From Sphingobacteriia bacterium RIFOXYC2_FULL_35_18 (GTDB lineage: Bacteria; Bacteroidota; Bacteroidia; Chitinophagales; Chitinophagaceae): a DNA stretch of 64,000 bases. This document shows, one piece after another, positions 45,302-54,265 of this stretch (position 1 is its first letter; each line of letters begins with the position of its first letter). A model generated the notes under the pieces. That model was not told where the DNA came from. It was given only the letters and a program-made list of their open reading frames with translations, and did not search any database. The DNA lies in the NCBI GenBank assembly GCA_001829005.1, contig MIAG01000004.1, positions 1-64,000 on the forward strand, read 5' to 3'. The translations under genes and the position numbers were made by a program.

Positions 45302-46129
45302 CTAACTAGGTTTTTGCATTCTTTTAAAATGCTTGCTAAAGTATAAAACTTGGTAATCAATGGCATTAGACCAGTATTTCCAATCATGATTTCCTGGTCG
45401 CTCTGTGTATTCATGTGCTATATTCAGCTTTTGCATTTTCTCATGAACCGCCCTATTCATAGGCAATACACGATCTTCCACTCCACATTCAATAATTATT
45501 GACAACGAGTCTGTGGGCTTTTGTTCAATGGCATTTAACACACTCCAGTCATTCCAATATTTTCGATTTACAGCAGTATCCCCTAATATTTTCTCTACGC
45601 CATATCCTTGCCTAATGACGGTTACATGTAATGCACCACTCATGCTTCCTGCAGCACTAAAAGTATTGGAATGTCTAAATCCTAAAAATAGTGCACCATG
45701 CCCACCCATACTCAATCCAGTAATTACCCTACCATTTCTATTTGAAATTGTTTTATACTGTTGGTCAATATATGCAGGCAACTCTTTTGCCACAAATGTT
45801 TCATATCTAACTGAGCTATCAATTGGACTATCAAAATACCAACTGGTTACTGCTCCATCAGGGCAAACAATAATTACTTGGTTTTGGTCGGCTAATTGTT
45901 GAATATGTGGTACACGAGTTATCCAATTTCGATAACTTCCCCCAGCACCGTGTAACAAATAAATAACAGGAAATGATTGCTTAGAAGAAGTATATCCCTC
46001 TGGTAAAATGATAACAGTGGGAATTTTTTTCTTCATAGAGGCACTTGGCACAGCCAAGGTATCTGTTTGAGCAGCAAATGCGCTTCCACTAAAAATTAAT
46101 CCTACTATTATGACTGTCCAAAATTTCAT
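45302..46129 (-). CDS. Secreted esterase-family alpha/beta hydrolase (copy 1)
   Basis: A 275-residue protein with a signal peptide (MKFWTVIIVGLIFSGSAFA). It has LLHGAGGSYRNWITRVPHI, the nucleophile elbow GLSMGGHGALFLGF, an acidic residue region (IIECGVEDRVL) and the catalytic His in TERPGNHDWKYW. This is the esterase D/FrmB-like family that includes mycobacterial antigen 85 and feruloyl esterases. The substrate is unknown. It lies 9 bases downstream of a paralogue that has the same motifs. Confidence 0.88.
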   Translation of the reverse strand: MKFWTVIIVGLIFSGSAFAAQTDTLAVPSASMKKKIPTVIILPEGYTSSKQSFPVIYLLHGAGGSYRNWITRVPHIQQLADQNQVIIVCPDGAVTSWYFDSPIDSSVRYETFVAKELPAYIDQQYKTISNRNGRVITGLSMGGHGALFLGFRHSNTFSAAGSMSGALHVTVIRQGYGVEKILGDTAVNRKYWNDWSVLNAIEQKPTDSLSIIIECGVEDRVLPMNRAVHEKMQKLNIAHEYTERPGNHDWKYWSNAIDYQVLYFSKHFKRMQKPS

Positions 46130-46138
46130 AGATTAAGA

Positions 46139-46936
46139 TTACTGATTAAAAAATTTACTAAAATATAAAAGGTGCCCATCAATACTACTCCCCCAATAGG
46201 CTGAATTATGTGCCCCTGGTCTTTCAGTGTAATCATGAGGAATTTTCTTCTGCAATAACTTCTGGTGCAAATCCCTATTTACTTTTAGGAAAAAATCTCC
46301 ATACCCACAATCAAAAATGAGTTGCAAATCTCCAGGTTGCAAATTCTCCGCAATATTAATGACTGTATTAGCATCCCAATTTGATGGTTGTTCAGCAATA
46401 TCTCCTAATAACTGGCTGAGTTCCCAGTTCTTTGGAAAAGGGCGTATATCTACACCACCACATATACTTCCAGCTGCACCAAATACTCCTTTATTTCTAA
46501 AAGACAAATAAAAAGCCCCATGTCCGCCCATACTCAATCCAGTGATGGCCCTTTTAAAATTAGTGGAATAAGCTGAATCAATATAAGGCACCAATTCTTT
46601 AACCATAAAGGTTTCGTATTGTACTGCAGGATTGATTGGGCTATTCATATACCAGCTATTTCTGCTACCATCTGGCATCACCAGTAGCATATTCATTTGG
46701 TTTGCCTTGGCTTCCAATTGAGGTGCCGACTGTAACCAAGCTCGATGATTACCTCCATGCCCATGTAATAAATAAACAACTGGAAGTTTCTTACCCTTTA
46801 TTAAATTATCAGGCTGAATAACCACTACTTTAATCAGCTTATTCATGCTTTTGCTGTAGACAGATATGGTATCTGTTTTTGCATAAATGATGCAACTGAC
46901 CAATCCTAATAAAAAACTCAAACAAACTTTCTTCAT
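46139..46936 (-). CDS. Secreted esterase-family alpha/beta hydrolase (copy 2)
   Basis: A 265-residue paralogue of the next gene, with a signal peptide (MKKVCLSFLLGLVSCIIYA). It has LLHGHGGNHRAWLQSAPQL, the nucleophile elbow GLSMGGHGAFYLSF, IFDCGYGDFFL and the catalytic His in TERPGAHNSAYW. The shared motifs and order show a tandem duplication that has diverged at many positions. It starts 2 bases after the M1 peptidase stop, so it is probably co-transcribed with the peptidases. Confidence 0.88.
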   Translation of the reverse strand: MKKVCLSFLLGLVSCIIYAKTDTISVYSKSMNKLIKVVVIQPDNLIKGKKLPVVYLLHGHGGNHRAWLQSAPQLEAKANQMNMLLVMPDGSRNSWYMNSPINPAVQYETFMVKELVPYIDSAYSTNFKRAITGLSMGGHGAFYLSFRNKGVFGAAGSICGGVDIRPFPKNWELSQLLGDIAEQPSNWDANTVINIAENLQPGDLQLIFDCGYGDFFLKVNRDLHQKLLQKKIPHDYTERPGAHNSAYWGSSIDGHLLYFSKFFNQ

Positions 46937-46938
46937 TT

Positions 46939-49329
46939 TTACTGCCCTTTTTGCATTGCGTGTTGCATTGGATTAACGCCTGAAGATTGGCCTCTACCTC
47001 TACCCGCCCCTGCTTTGAAAATATTAAATTTAGAAGGCTCAGATACTGTTCCATTAGGCCACTTATTGTTCGACTCATTAATATCTGCTGTCTCCTTTAA
47101 TGGGTCTAATTGAATGGACACCGCTTTTTTTGTAGTCATGAAAAGTTTAGTGACTTTATTTTCATTCTTTCTCCATACTTGTGCTGGAATTTTTTCTGTT
47201 TCTTTTGTGCCATCTTCAAATGTAAATTCTACAATCAAAGGCATAACCAATCCACCTTTATTGGCAAAAGTTATTTCATACAAATGGGTGTTTTGGTATT
47301 TGGCTAAATCTTCTGATGATAATGGTGATGCTGGAGAATTTGCTTGTACTTGAAATTTAAAGGTTGAATCATACCCTTCCAATCCTCTTGTATATCTCCA
47401 ATAAAAGTCTCTTAAACTAGTATCCGCATCTGTTTGGAAAATAATACTTTTATCATTTCTATTTCTTTGTTTAGAAATATCATCAAAAGCAGCTGCTCCA
47501 CTAAATAAGGGTTTGTCTAATCCGCGTGTCATTGGGTTAGTAGCCCTTGGCGCATCCGTATTAGGGGTAGTATTTACAACCGCATGCTTTATATTTTCAA
47601 TAGCAATATCACAAGGTTCTATACTGTAAAACCAACCCCTCCAAAACCAATCTAAATCTTCCGCACTTGCATCTTCCATCGTTCTAAATAAATCTGCAGG
47701 AGTTGGATGTTTAAATGCCCATCTTCTTGCGTATTCTTTAAAAGCATAATCAAATAATTCGCGTCCCATAATAGTCTCACGTAAAATATTCAATCCGGTG
47801 GCAGGCTTTGCATATGCATTTGGACCAAACTGAATAATATTGTCACTATTAGTCATAATTGGTTCTAACTGATCTTTAGGCAAACGCATATAATCGGTAA
47901 TTAATCTAGCTGGACCTCTTCTTGTAGGATACTTATTATCCCATAATTCCTCTGTTAAGAATTGAACAAAAGTATTTAACCCCTCGTCCATCCAGCTCCA
48001 CTGGCGTTCATCACTGTTTACAATCATCGGAAAGAAATTGTGTCCAACTTCGTGAATGATAACACCAATCATACCATACTTAGTTGCTTCTGCATAAGAG
48101 CCATCTTTATTGGTTCTACCATTGTTAAAACAAATCATTGGGTATTCCATTCCGTTGGATGCCTCAATGCTTTGTGCTACAGGATATGGGTATGGGATTG
48201 AGAATTTAGAATAGGTTTTAATGGTATGTGCTACTGCTTTAGTAGAATATTTACGATACAAACCATACGCTTCTTTTGGATAGCCACTCATGCACATTAC
48301 TTTTTTGCCTTCAATATAAACAGGCATTGCATCCCAAATATATCTTCGGCTAGAAGTCCATGCAAAGTCGCGAACATTCTCTGCTTTATACAACCAAGTT
48401 TTAGATGAAGTAGCTTTTCCTTCTGTTCTTTTATTGGCTTCTTCTAGCGTTGCAATTTCAATAGGTTCTTTTGCTGTTTGTGCTTGATTCCAGCGAGTCA
48501 TTTGTGCTGGGCTTAATACTTGACTATAATTTTGACAAACGCCTGTACTCAACACAATATGATCAGAAGGAACAGTTATTGTAACATCGTAGTTACCAAA
48601 TGTTAGGGCGAATTCACCTCTACCAGAGAACTGTTGATTCTGCCATCCTTGGAAATCGCTATACACACATAAACGAGGAAACCACTGGGCCATGGTAAAT
48701 AAATGGTTGCCGTCTTCTAACATCTCATAACCACCTCTTCCAGCAAATGTCATTCGATCAGCAATTTTATAACTCCATGCAACATTGAAAACAAATTTTT
48801 GACCAGGCTTTAAAGGAGCTGGCAAGTCAATACGCATCATGGTTTTATTAATAATGTACTTCAATGGCTTACCCAAAGCATCGGTTAGCTTAGCAATTTT
48901 ATGACCATACCCATTGTCTGATTTTGCAGCCGCCAATTTTTCCAATTGATTGGTAGCAATTGCATTCTCAAGGGTTGATGCATCTTGATAATTGGCATTA
49001 TTCACTGTACTATGTTGATTCTCGTCTAACTGCAACCATATATACGTTAGTACATCAGGAGCATTGTTATAATAAGTAATGGTTTCTGTTCCTTTTAATA
49101 GCAATTTAGCTTCATCTAATTCTGCCTTAATAATATAATCAGCTCTTTGTTGCCAGTATTTTGGACCTGGGGCTCCGCTAGCTGTTCTATATTCATTTGG
49201 AGTAGGCAAAATGGTTCCAAGTTGTTCAAACTTGTTGCCATGATTAGAGGTAGGATTATTCATGATATTTTGTGCATGTGCAATCACAGATATCATTAAA
49301 ACAAAGAGAACAAAAACAATTTTTTTCAT
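46939..49329 (-). CDS. M1 family metallopeptidase (downstream copy)
   Basis: A 796-residue exported protein (signal MKKIVFVLFVLMISVIAHA). The gluzincin motif HEVGH, with the downstream Glu in the WSWMDEG segment, binds zinc. The substrate-binding region around NGMEYPMICFNNG replaces the GAMEN motif of classical aminopeptidases. The last 150 residues are beta-rich. It probably trims peptides in the periplasm or at the surface. Its paralogue lies immediately upstream, with near-identical central segments. Confidence 0.92.
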   Translation of the reverse strand: MKKIVFVLFVLMISVIAHAQNIMNNPTSNHGNKFEQLGTILPTPNEYRTASGAPGPKYWQQRADYIIKAELDEAKLLLKGTETITYYNNAPDVLTYIWLQLDENQHSTVNNANYQDASTLENAIATNQLEKLAAAKSDNGYGHKIAKLTDALGKPLKYIINKTMMRIDLPAPLKPGQKFVFNVAWSYKIADRMTFAGRGGYEMLEDGNHLFTMAQWFPRLCVYSDFQGWQNQQFSGRGEFALTFGNYDVTITVPSDHIVLSTGVCQNYSQVLSPAQMTRWNQAQTAKEPIEIATLEEANKRTEGKATSSKTWLYKAENVRDFAWTSSRRYIWDAMPVYIEGKKVMCMSGYPKEAYGLYRKYSTKAVAHTIKTYSKFSIPYPYPVAQSIEASNGMEYPMICFNNGRTNKDGSYAEATKYGMIGVIIHEVGHNFFPMIVNSDERQWSWMDEGLNTFVQFLTEELWDNKYPTRRGPARLITDYMRLPKDQLEPIMTNSDNIIQFGPNAYAKPATGLNILRETIMGRELFDYAFKEYARRWAFKHPTPADLFRTMEDASAEDLDWFWRGWFYSIEPCDIAIENIKHAVVNTTPNTDAPRATNPMTRGLDKPLFSGAAAFDDISKQRNRNDKSIIFQTDADTSLRDFYWRYTRGLEGYDSTFKFQVQANSPASPLSSEDLAKYQNTHLYEITFANKGGLVMPLIVEFTFEDGTKETEKIPAQVWRKNENKVTKLFMTTKKAVSIQLDPLKETADINESNNKWPNGTVSEPSKFNIFKAGAGRGRGQSSGVNPMQHAMQKGQ

Positions 49330-49372
49330 AATGGTTTATTTAGTCAGAAGCATAAGGATGGCTAAAATACAA

Positions 49373-49402
49373 AATGCCACCCGTATTTAAACAGGTGGCA
49401 TT
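49373..49402 (-). terminator. Terminator-like hairpin between the two M1 peptidase genes
   Basis: AATGCCACC and GGTGGCATT form a 9-bp stem with a 12-base loop. On the minus strand it is followed by ATTTTGTATTTT. It may reduce read-through from the upstream M1 copy into the downstream genes. Confidence 0.65.
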
Positions 49403-49421
49403 CAATTATCTATTTAATCAA

Positions 49422-51815
49422 TTACTTATTGGCTTTCTGCATAGCATTTTGCATAGGATTTACGCCAAATGATACTCCACGAGCTCTACCTGCAGCACCC
49501 TTGAATAAGCTGAATTTGCTTGGTTCAGGTGCAACGCCATTTTTAGGCCAGCTATTATTCCCTTCATTAATATCTGCTGTCTCTCTCATTGGATCTACTT
49601 TAATGCCTTTTGCTTTTTTAGTAGTCATAAAGAGTTTGGTTACTTTTTGTTCATTCTTTCTCCAAATTTGAGCAGGGATTTTTTGAGTTTCGGTGGTTCC
49701 GTCTTCAAAAGTGAACTCTACAATAATCGGCATTACTAATCCACCCTTATTAGAAAAAGTAACTTCATACAAATTTACATTCTTGTATTTGTTTTTCTCT
49801 TCTTCTGTTAATGCAGTTGGTGCTGTTGGTGCAGGAAAAGAGAATTTAACAGTTGAATCATAAGGCTCTATGCCTCTTGTATATCTCCAATAAAAATCTC
49901 TTAAACTGGTATCTACATCTGTTTGGAAAACAATGCTCTTATCGTTTCTATTTCTTTGCTTAGAAATATCGTCAAAAGCAGCAGGTCCACTAAACAAAGG
50001 TCTTGCTAAAGACATCGTTTGAGTAGGAGCTTGTGGTGTAGTTGGAACTGCATCTGGATTCATCACTGCATGTTTAACCGTATCAATGGCAATATCTACT
50101 GGATCAATTCCATAGAACCATCCTCTCCAGAACCAATCCAAATCTTCTGCACTGGCATCTTCCATAGTTCTGAATAGGTCTGCTGGTGTAGGATGTTTGA
50201 ATGCCCATCTTCTAGCATACTCTTTAAAAGCGTAATCAAATAATTCACGTCCCATAATGGTTTCGCGAAGTATATTCAACCCTGTTGCTGGCTTAGTATA
50301 CGCATTAGGTCCAAAGAGAACAATGTTTTCACTATTGGTCATAATAGGCTCTAACTGCTCTTTTGGCAAACGCATATAACCTGCGATTCCCCAAGCTGGG
50401 CCACCTCTTGATGGATATTTATTATCGAATAATTCTTCTGTTAAATATTGAACAAAGCTGTTGATACCCTCATCCATCCAACTCCATTGACGCTCATCGC
50501 TGTTCACAATCATAGGGAAAAAATTATGCCCTACTTCGTGAACAATTACGCCAATCATACCTACTTTGGTTTGCTCACTGTAAGACCCATCTTTATTGGT
50601 TCTACCATTGTTAAAACAAATCATTGGGTATTCCATACCATTAGAAGCTTCAATACTTTGAGCTACTGGGTAAGGATATGGAATAGAAAACTTAGAATAA
50701 GATTTGATAGTGTGTGCAACTACCTTAGTAGAATATTTTCTATATAAGCCATATGCTTCTTTAGGATAGCCACTCATACACATAATCTTCTTTCCTTCTA
50801 CATATACTGGCATTGCATCCCAGATATACCTGCGGCTCGTTGTCCAAGCGAAATCACGAACGTTTTCTGCTTTGTACACCCAAGTTTTTTTCTGCGTGCT
50901 CTTTGTTTTCTCTTTGCTATTGGCTTCAGCTAGAGTAGCAATTTCAACAGGCTCTTTTGCAGTTTGGGCTTGATTCCATCTAGCCATTTGAGCTGGTGTT
51001 AACACCTGAGCATAGTTTTGACAAACACCTGTACTTAATACGATATGGTCAGCTGGTACTGTTAGTGTTACATCGTAGTTACCAAATGCTAAAGCAAATT
51101 CTCCTCTGCCTGTAAACTGCTGATTTTGCCATCCTTGAAAATCACTATATACACATAAACGTGGGAACCACTGTGCCATAGTGAATAAATTATTCCCGTC
51201 TTCTAAGGTTTCATATCCACCTCTTCCTCCAACAGTCATACGATTGGTTACCTTATAACTCCATGCAACATTAAATACGAATTTTTGGCCAGGCTTTAAA
51301 GGACTTGGCAAATCAATTCGCATCATTGTTCTGTTGATGGTATACTTTAAAGATTTACCAGCAGCATCTGTTAATGATGAAATGATATGACCATTGCCAT
51401 TGTCTGTTTTTGCTGCAGCCATATTGTCTAAAGCAGCAGTTGTTAATTGGCGTGGCATAAAAGATGCATCTTGATAGTTCGCATTATTCTTACTGCTGTG
51501 CTCATTCTCGTCTAACTGTAACCATAAATAGGTTAACACATCAGGGGAATTATTAAAATAAGTGACTGTTTCTGTTCCCTTTAATTTAAGATTGGCTTCG
51601 TCTAACTCTGCTTTGATAACATAGTCGGCTCTTTGTTGCCAATACTTAGGACCAGGAGCACCACTTGCAGTTCGGTATTCATTGGGCGTAGGCAAAATAG
51701 TACCTAATTGCTCAAATTTGTTACCGTGATTAGAAGTGGGGTTGTTCATGATGTTCTGCGCCAGACTGCTTAAAGCGAGTACAGAAGCAAAAAATAACAC
51801 CGTAATTTTCTTCAT
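49422..51815 (-). CDS. M1 family metallopeptidase (upstream copy)
   Basis: A 797-residue exported protein (signal MKKITVLFFASVLALSSLA) with the same layout as its neighbour. The mature start is shared almost residue for residue (QNIMNNPTSNHGNKFEQLG), as are HEVGH and the WSWMDEG zinc ligand segment. Differences cluster at residues about 125-145, in the linker near 600 and at the C-terminus. Two complete copies with intact catalytic residues suggest either dosage or diverged substrate preference. It follows hupE after 15 bases. Confidence 0.92.
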   Translation of the reverse strand: MKKITVLFFASVLALSSLAQNIMNNPTSNHGNKFEQLGTILPTPNEYRTASGAPGPKYWQQRADYVIKAELDEANLKLKGTETVTYFNNSPDVLTYLWLQLDENEHSSKNNANYQDASFMPRQLTTAALDNMAAAKTDNGNGHIISSLTDAAGKSLKYTINRTMMRIDLPSPLKPGQKFVFNVAWSYKVTNRMTVGGRGGYETLEDGNNLFTMAQWFPRLCVYSDFQGWQNQQFTGRGEFALAFGNYDVTLTVPADHIVLSTGVCQNYAQVLTPAQMARWNQAQTAKEPVEIATLAEANSKEKTKSTQKKTWVYKAENVRDFAWTTSRRYIWDAMPVYVEGKKIMCMSGYPKEAYGLYRKYSTKVVAHTIKSYSKFSIPYPYPVAQSIEASNGMEYPMICFNNGRTNKDGSYSEQTKVGMIGVIVHEVGHNFFPMIVNSDERQWSWMDEGINSFVQYLTEELFDNKYPSRGGPAWGIAGYMRLPKEQLEPIMTNSENIVLFGPNAYTKPATGLNILRETIMGRELFDYAFKEYARRWAFKHPTPADLFRTMEDASAEDLDWFWRGWFYGIDPVDIAIDTVKHAVMNPDAVPTTPQAPTQTMSLARPLFSGPAAFDDISKQRNRNDKSIVFQTDVDTSLRDFYWRYTRGIEPYDSTVKFSFPAPTAPTALTEEEKNKYKNVNLYEVTFSNKGGLVMPIIVEFTFEDGTTETQKIPAQIWRKNEQKVTKLFMTTKKAKGIKVDPMRETADINEGNNSWPKNGVAPEPSKFSLFKGAAGRARGVSFGVNPMQNAMQKANK

Positions 51816-51830
51816 AATAGTGCTGATTTA

Positions 51831-52412
51831 TTAAAATGGAATTCTTTCCAAAGTCATTTGAAGTGCAATTGCAAAAACACCCCCTGTAATAAACAGAATG
51901 TATTCTCTTCTATTAACTTTAAAAAGGTTTACGAATATAAGTGAAATAAACAGAATGGATAATACAATCAAGAGTTGCCCCGCTTCTAATCCTAAATTAA
52001 ATGCCAAGAGTTCTGGAATAATATTTTCCCCTTTACTCAATAAGCTTTTGAGGTAATTGCTAAACCCCAATCCATGAATAAGGCCAAAAAAGAGGGCAAA
52101 GAAATAGATTAAGGGGAATTTTGCTTTGTATACAAACTTCTTAACAAACACATTACTAATTGCAGTTATAAGAATTGTTACTGGAATCAAAAACTCAATC
52201 CAACTGGTAGAATAATTTAAGATATTGAAAACACTTAATGCTAGGGTTATAGAATGACCAATGGTAAAAGCGGTAATTAACCAAAGCAACTTTTTCCAGT
52301 CTGCAAACTGGTAGCGTATACATAATACTAGTACAAATAAAATATGGTCGATTCCTTTTAAGTCAGCAATATGCTGGTAACCCATTTCAAAAAAGAGACC
52401 AAAATCATTCAT
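51831..52412 (-). CDS. HupE/UreJ-family membrane protein
   Basis: A 193-residue membrane protein with about six helices. The N-terminal HIADLKGIDHILFVLVL contains the histidines and the GxDHxLF motif of the HupE/UreJ family. AFTIGHSITLALSVF provides the second conserved His. Some members transport nickel or cobalt. It is the first gene of the minus-strand run with the M1 peptidases and is divergent from a DUF6702 gene, a neighbourhood that suggests a shared function. The transported metal is not known. Confidence 0.85.
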   Translation of the reverse strand: MNDFGLFFEMGYQHIADLKGIDHILFVLVLCIRYQFADWKKLLWLITAFTIGHSITLALSVFNILNYSTSWIEFLIPVTILITAISNVFVKKFVYKAKFPLIYFFALFFGLIHGLGFSNYLKSLLSKGENIIPELLAFNLGLEAGQLLIVLSILFISLIFVNLFKVNRREYILFITGGVFAIALQMTLERIPF

Positions 52413-52461
52413 TGGAGCAATTTAAATTAAAACCGACATTTGCAGTAAATAAATTGTTTTA

Positions 52462-52950
52462 ATGGCAACAATATTCGCTCAATGGTTAATAAGTGCAAGT
52501 ATAGCAATTTTGCACCCTTTTTTTGTTTCTGTAATCGAAATTGAGCATAATCCAAAAGACGCAACAGCAGAAATAAGTGTTAGAATATTCACAGATGATT
52601 TGGAGAAAACCCTACAGAAACAAAGTACCGGCACCATTGATATCATTAAGCCAACAAACAAAGCCCTTATTGACCAAAAAATTAGTCAGTATATCGGTCA
52701 GAAGCTACAACTGAAGATTAATGGGAAAGCCGTTAAATTCAATTATATAGGCTACGAGATCATTAAGGAGAGTACTTGGTCTTATTTTGAAGTAACCGAT
52801 ATAAAAGAAATGAATGCCGTAGATATTAATTGTTCCATTTTACATGATTTCGAGACCAGCCAGATCAACTTATTTCATGTGAAAAGTAAAGGGAATCAAA
52901 AGAGCTATAAATTGGATTACCCCAATAAAACAACCAGTTTTAGTTTTTAA
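52462..52950 (+). CDS. DUF6702 family protein
   Basis: A 162-residue protein with an N-terminal hydrophobic segment (FAQWLISASIAIL) followed by HPFFVSVIEIEHNPKDATAEISVRIFTDDLE. That is the conserved opening of the small Bacteroidota family I know as DUF6702. The rest is beta-rich and ends at KTTSFSF. It is probably periplasmic or membrane-anchored; the function is unknown. It is divergent from hupE with 49 bases between starts. Its stop overlaps the CNNM/CorC stop within TTAA. Confidence 0.75.
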   Translation: MATIFAQWLISASIAILHPFFVSVIEIEHNPKDATAEISVRIFTDDLEKTLQKQSTGTIDIIKPTNKALIDQKISQYIGQKLQLKINGKAVKFNYIGYEIIKESTWSYFEVTDIKEMNAVDINCSILHDFETSQINLFHVKSKGNQKSYKLDYPNKTTSFSF

Positions 52951-54233
52951 TCCTCGCTTGATAAAGCTTCTGTTGTTGTAACCAACACTTTGTCAATACG
53001 ATGGTTGTCCATGTCTACTATTTCGAAAGTAAACGATTCCCATTCTAAAGTCTCTCCAGTTTTAGGTATTCTTTCTAAATGATGAATGATAAAACCAGCT
53101 AGCGTATTAAAGTCTTGCTCCCACTTCTCCATCCACTCTGTTTTATCAAATTTGCTTAGGAAATCATAAAATGGAATCTGCGCATCAATTAAATAAGAGC
53201 CATCAGCGCGTTCAATAATTTCATAATCTTCGTCCTCTTCTTGAGGTATATCTCCTACTATAGCTTCTAAAATATCATTTAAAGTCATTAGTCCTTGAAC
53301 ACTACCATATTCATCCACAATAAAACATTGGTGTATTTTGGTCTGCTTAAATTTTTCTAAAACCTGGTATGCAGAGTTGTTTTCAGGCACATACATAGCT
53401 GACCGCATGATGGAGAAAATGGTTGCATTTTCATCTGCAGTAAACAAGTCTTTTATTGAAACCACCCCTTTAATATGATCAATATCGTCTTCGCAAACTG
53501 GATAGACAGAGTGGATCATGTCTTGCAACTGAGCCCTTATTTCTCCTACTTTCTTTTCTCCATCTAACCATTCAATATCACTTCTATGCGTCATTAAAGA
53601 AGTAATATTGCGATCACTTAAATGAAAAACCCTTTCAATAATTTCTTGTTCTGCTTCTTCAATGGTTCCCTGTTCTGTTCCTTCACTTATAATTGCTTTA
53701 ATTTCTTCCTCGGTAACTTGATTATCATTGGCTTTAATTCGAAGCATCTTGACTATTAAATGCGAAGACTTAGACAATAACCAAATAAACGGGAAAGTAA
53801 TCCAGCCAGCAACACGCATTGGCCCCGCAACCGATTTGGCAATACCTTCAGGATTACTTAACCCAATCCTTTTAGGAACTAATTCACCTAAAACCAACGA
53901 TAAATAAGTAACGATAATCACAATAATAGTAGTAGAGATTGTTGTACTGTACTCAGCCAAACCGCTAAAACCCGACAACCAAGCCGCTAAAGGTTCCTTA
54001 AACTTATCTCCCGAGAAAATACCTGTTAAAATTCCTATTAAAGTAATGCCAATTTGAACAGTAGACAAAAAAGTATCTGGGTGATTGGCCAATTTGAGTG
54101 CTTTTGCCGCATCTTCATCTCCTTTTGCTGCTTGCGCTTCAAGGCGTGCTTTTCTGGCAGACACTAAGGCAATTTCAGCCATGGAAAAAAGCCCATTGAC
54201 AATTATTAAAAAGAGTATCAGAAAAAATTCCAT
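52947..54233 (-). CDS. CNNM/CorC (hemolysin) family transporter-like protein
   Basis: The ATG at 54233 (MEFFLILFLIIVNGLFSMAE) is chosen; the adjacent ATG at 54236 is equally possible. The protein is about 428 residues. A DUF21/CNNM membrane domain (helices with MAEIALVSARKARLE) is followed by a CBS pair (MTHRSDIEWLDGE, QTKIHQCFIVDEYGSVQGLMTLNDILEAIVGD) and the C-terminal CorC/HlyC domain. CNNM/CorC proteins are linked to magnesium and cobalt efflux. The label hemolysin is historical. A -7 element sits 15-18 bases upstream. Confidence 0.92.
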   Translation of the reverse strand: MEFFLILFLIIVNGLFSMAEIALVSARKARLEAQAAKGDEDAAKALKLANHPDTFLSTVQIGITLIGILTGIFSGDKFKEPLAAWLSGFSGLAEYSTTISTTIIVIIVTYLSLVLGELVPKRIGLSNPEGIAKSVAGPMRVAGWITFPFIWLLSKSSHLIVKMLRIKANDNQVTEEEIKAIISEGTEQGTIEEAEQEIIERVFHLSDRNITSLMTHRSDIEWLDGEKKVGEIRAQLQDMIHSVYPVCEDDIDHIKGVVSIKDLFTADENATIFSIMRSAMYVPENNSAYQVLEKFKQTKIHQCFIVDEYGSVQGLMTLNDILEAIVGDIPQEEDEDYEIIERADGSYLIDAQIPFYDFLSKFDKTEWMEKWEQDFNTLAGFIIHHLERIPKTGETLEWESFTFEIVDMDNHRIDKVLVTTTEALSSED

Positions 54234-54251
54234 CATTTTGGTAAAAATAAG

Positions 54252-54259
54252 CAAAAATA
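54252..54259 (-). promoter_or_regulatory. Predicted -7 element of the CNNM/CorC gene (TATTTTTG)
   Basis: CAAAAATA on the plus strand reads TATTTTTG on the minus strand, an exact TAnnTTTG match just before the start codons at 54236 and 54233. The tracked start at 54254 lies within it. Confidence 0.45.
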
Positions 54260-54265
54260 AGCAGT

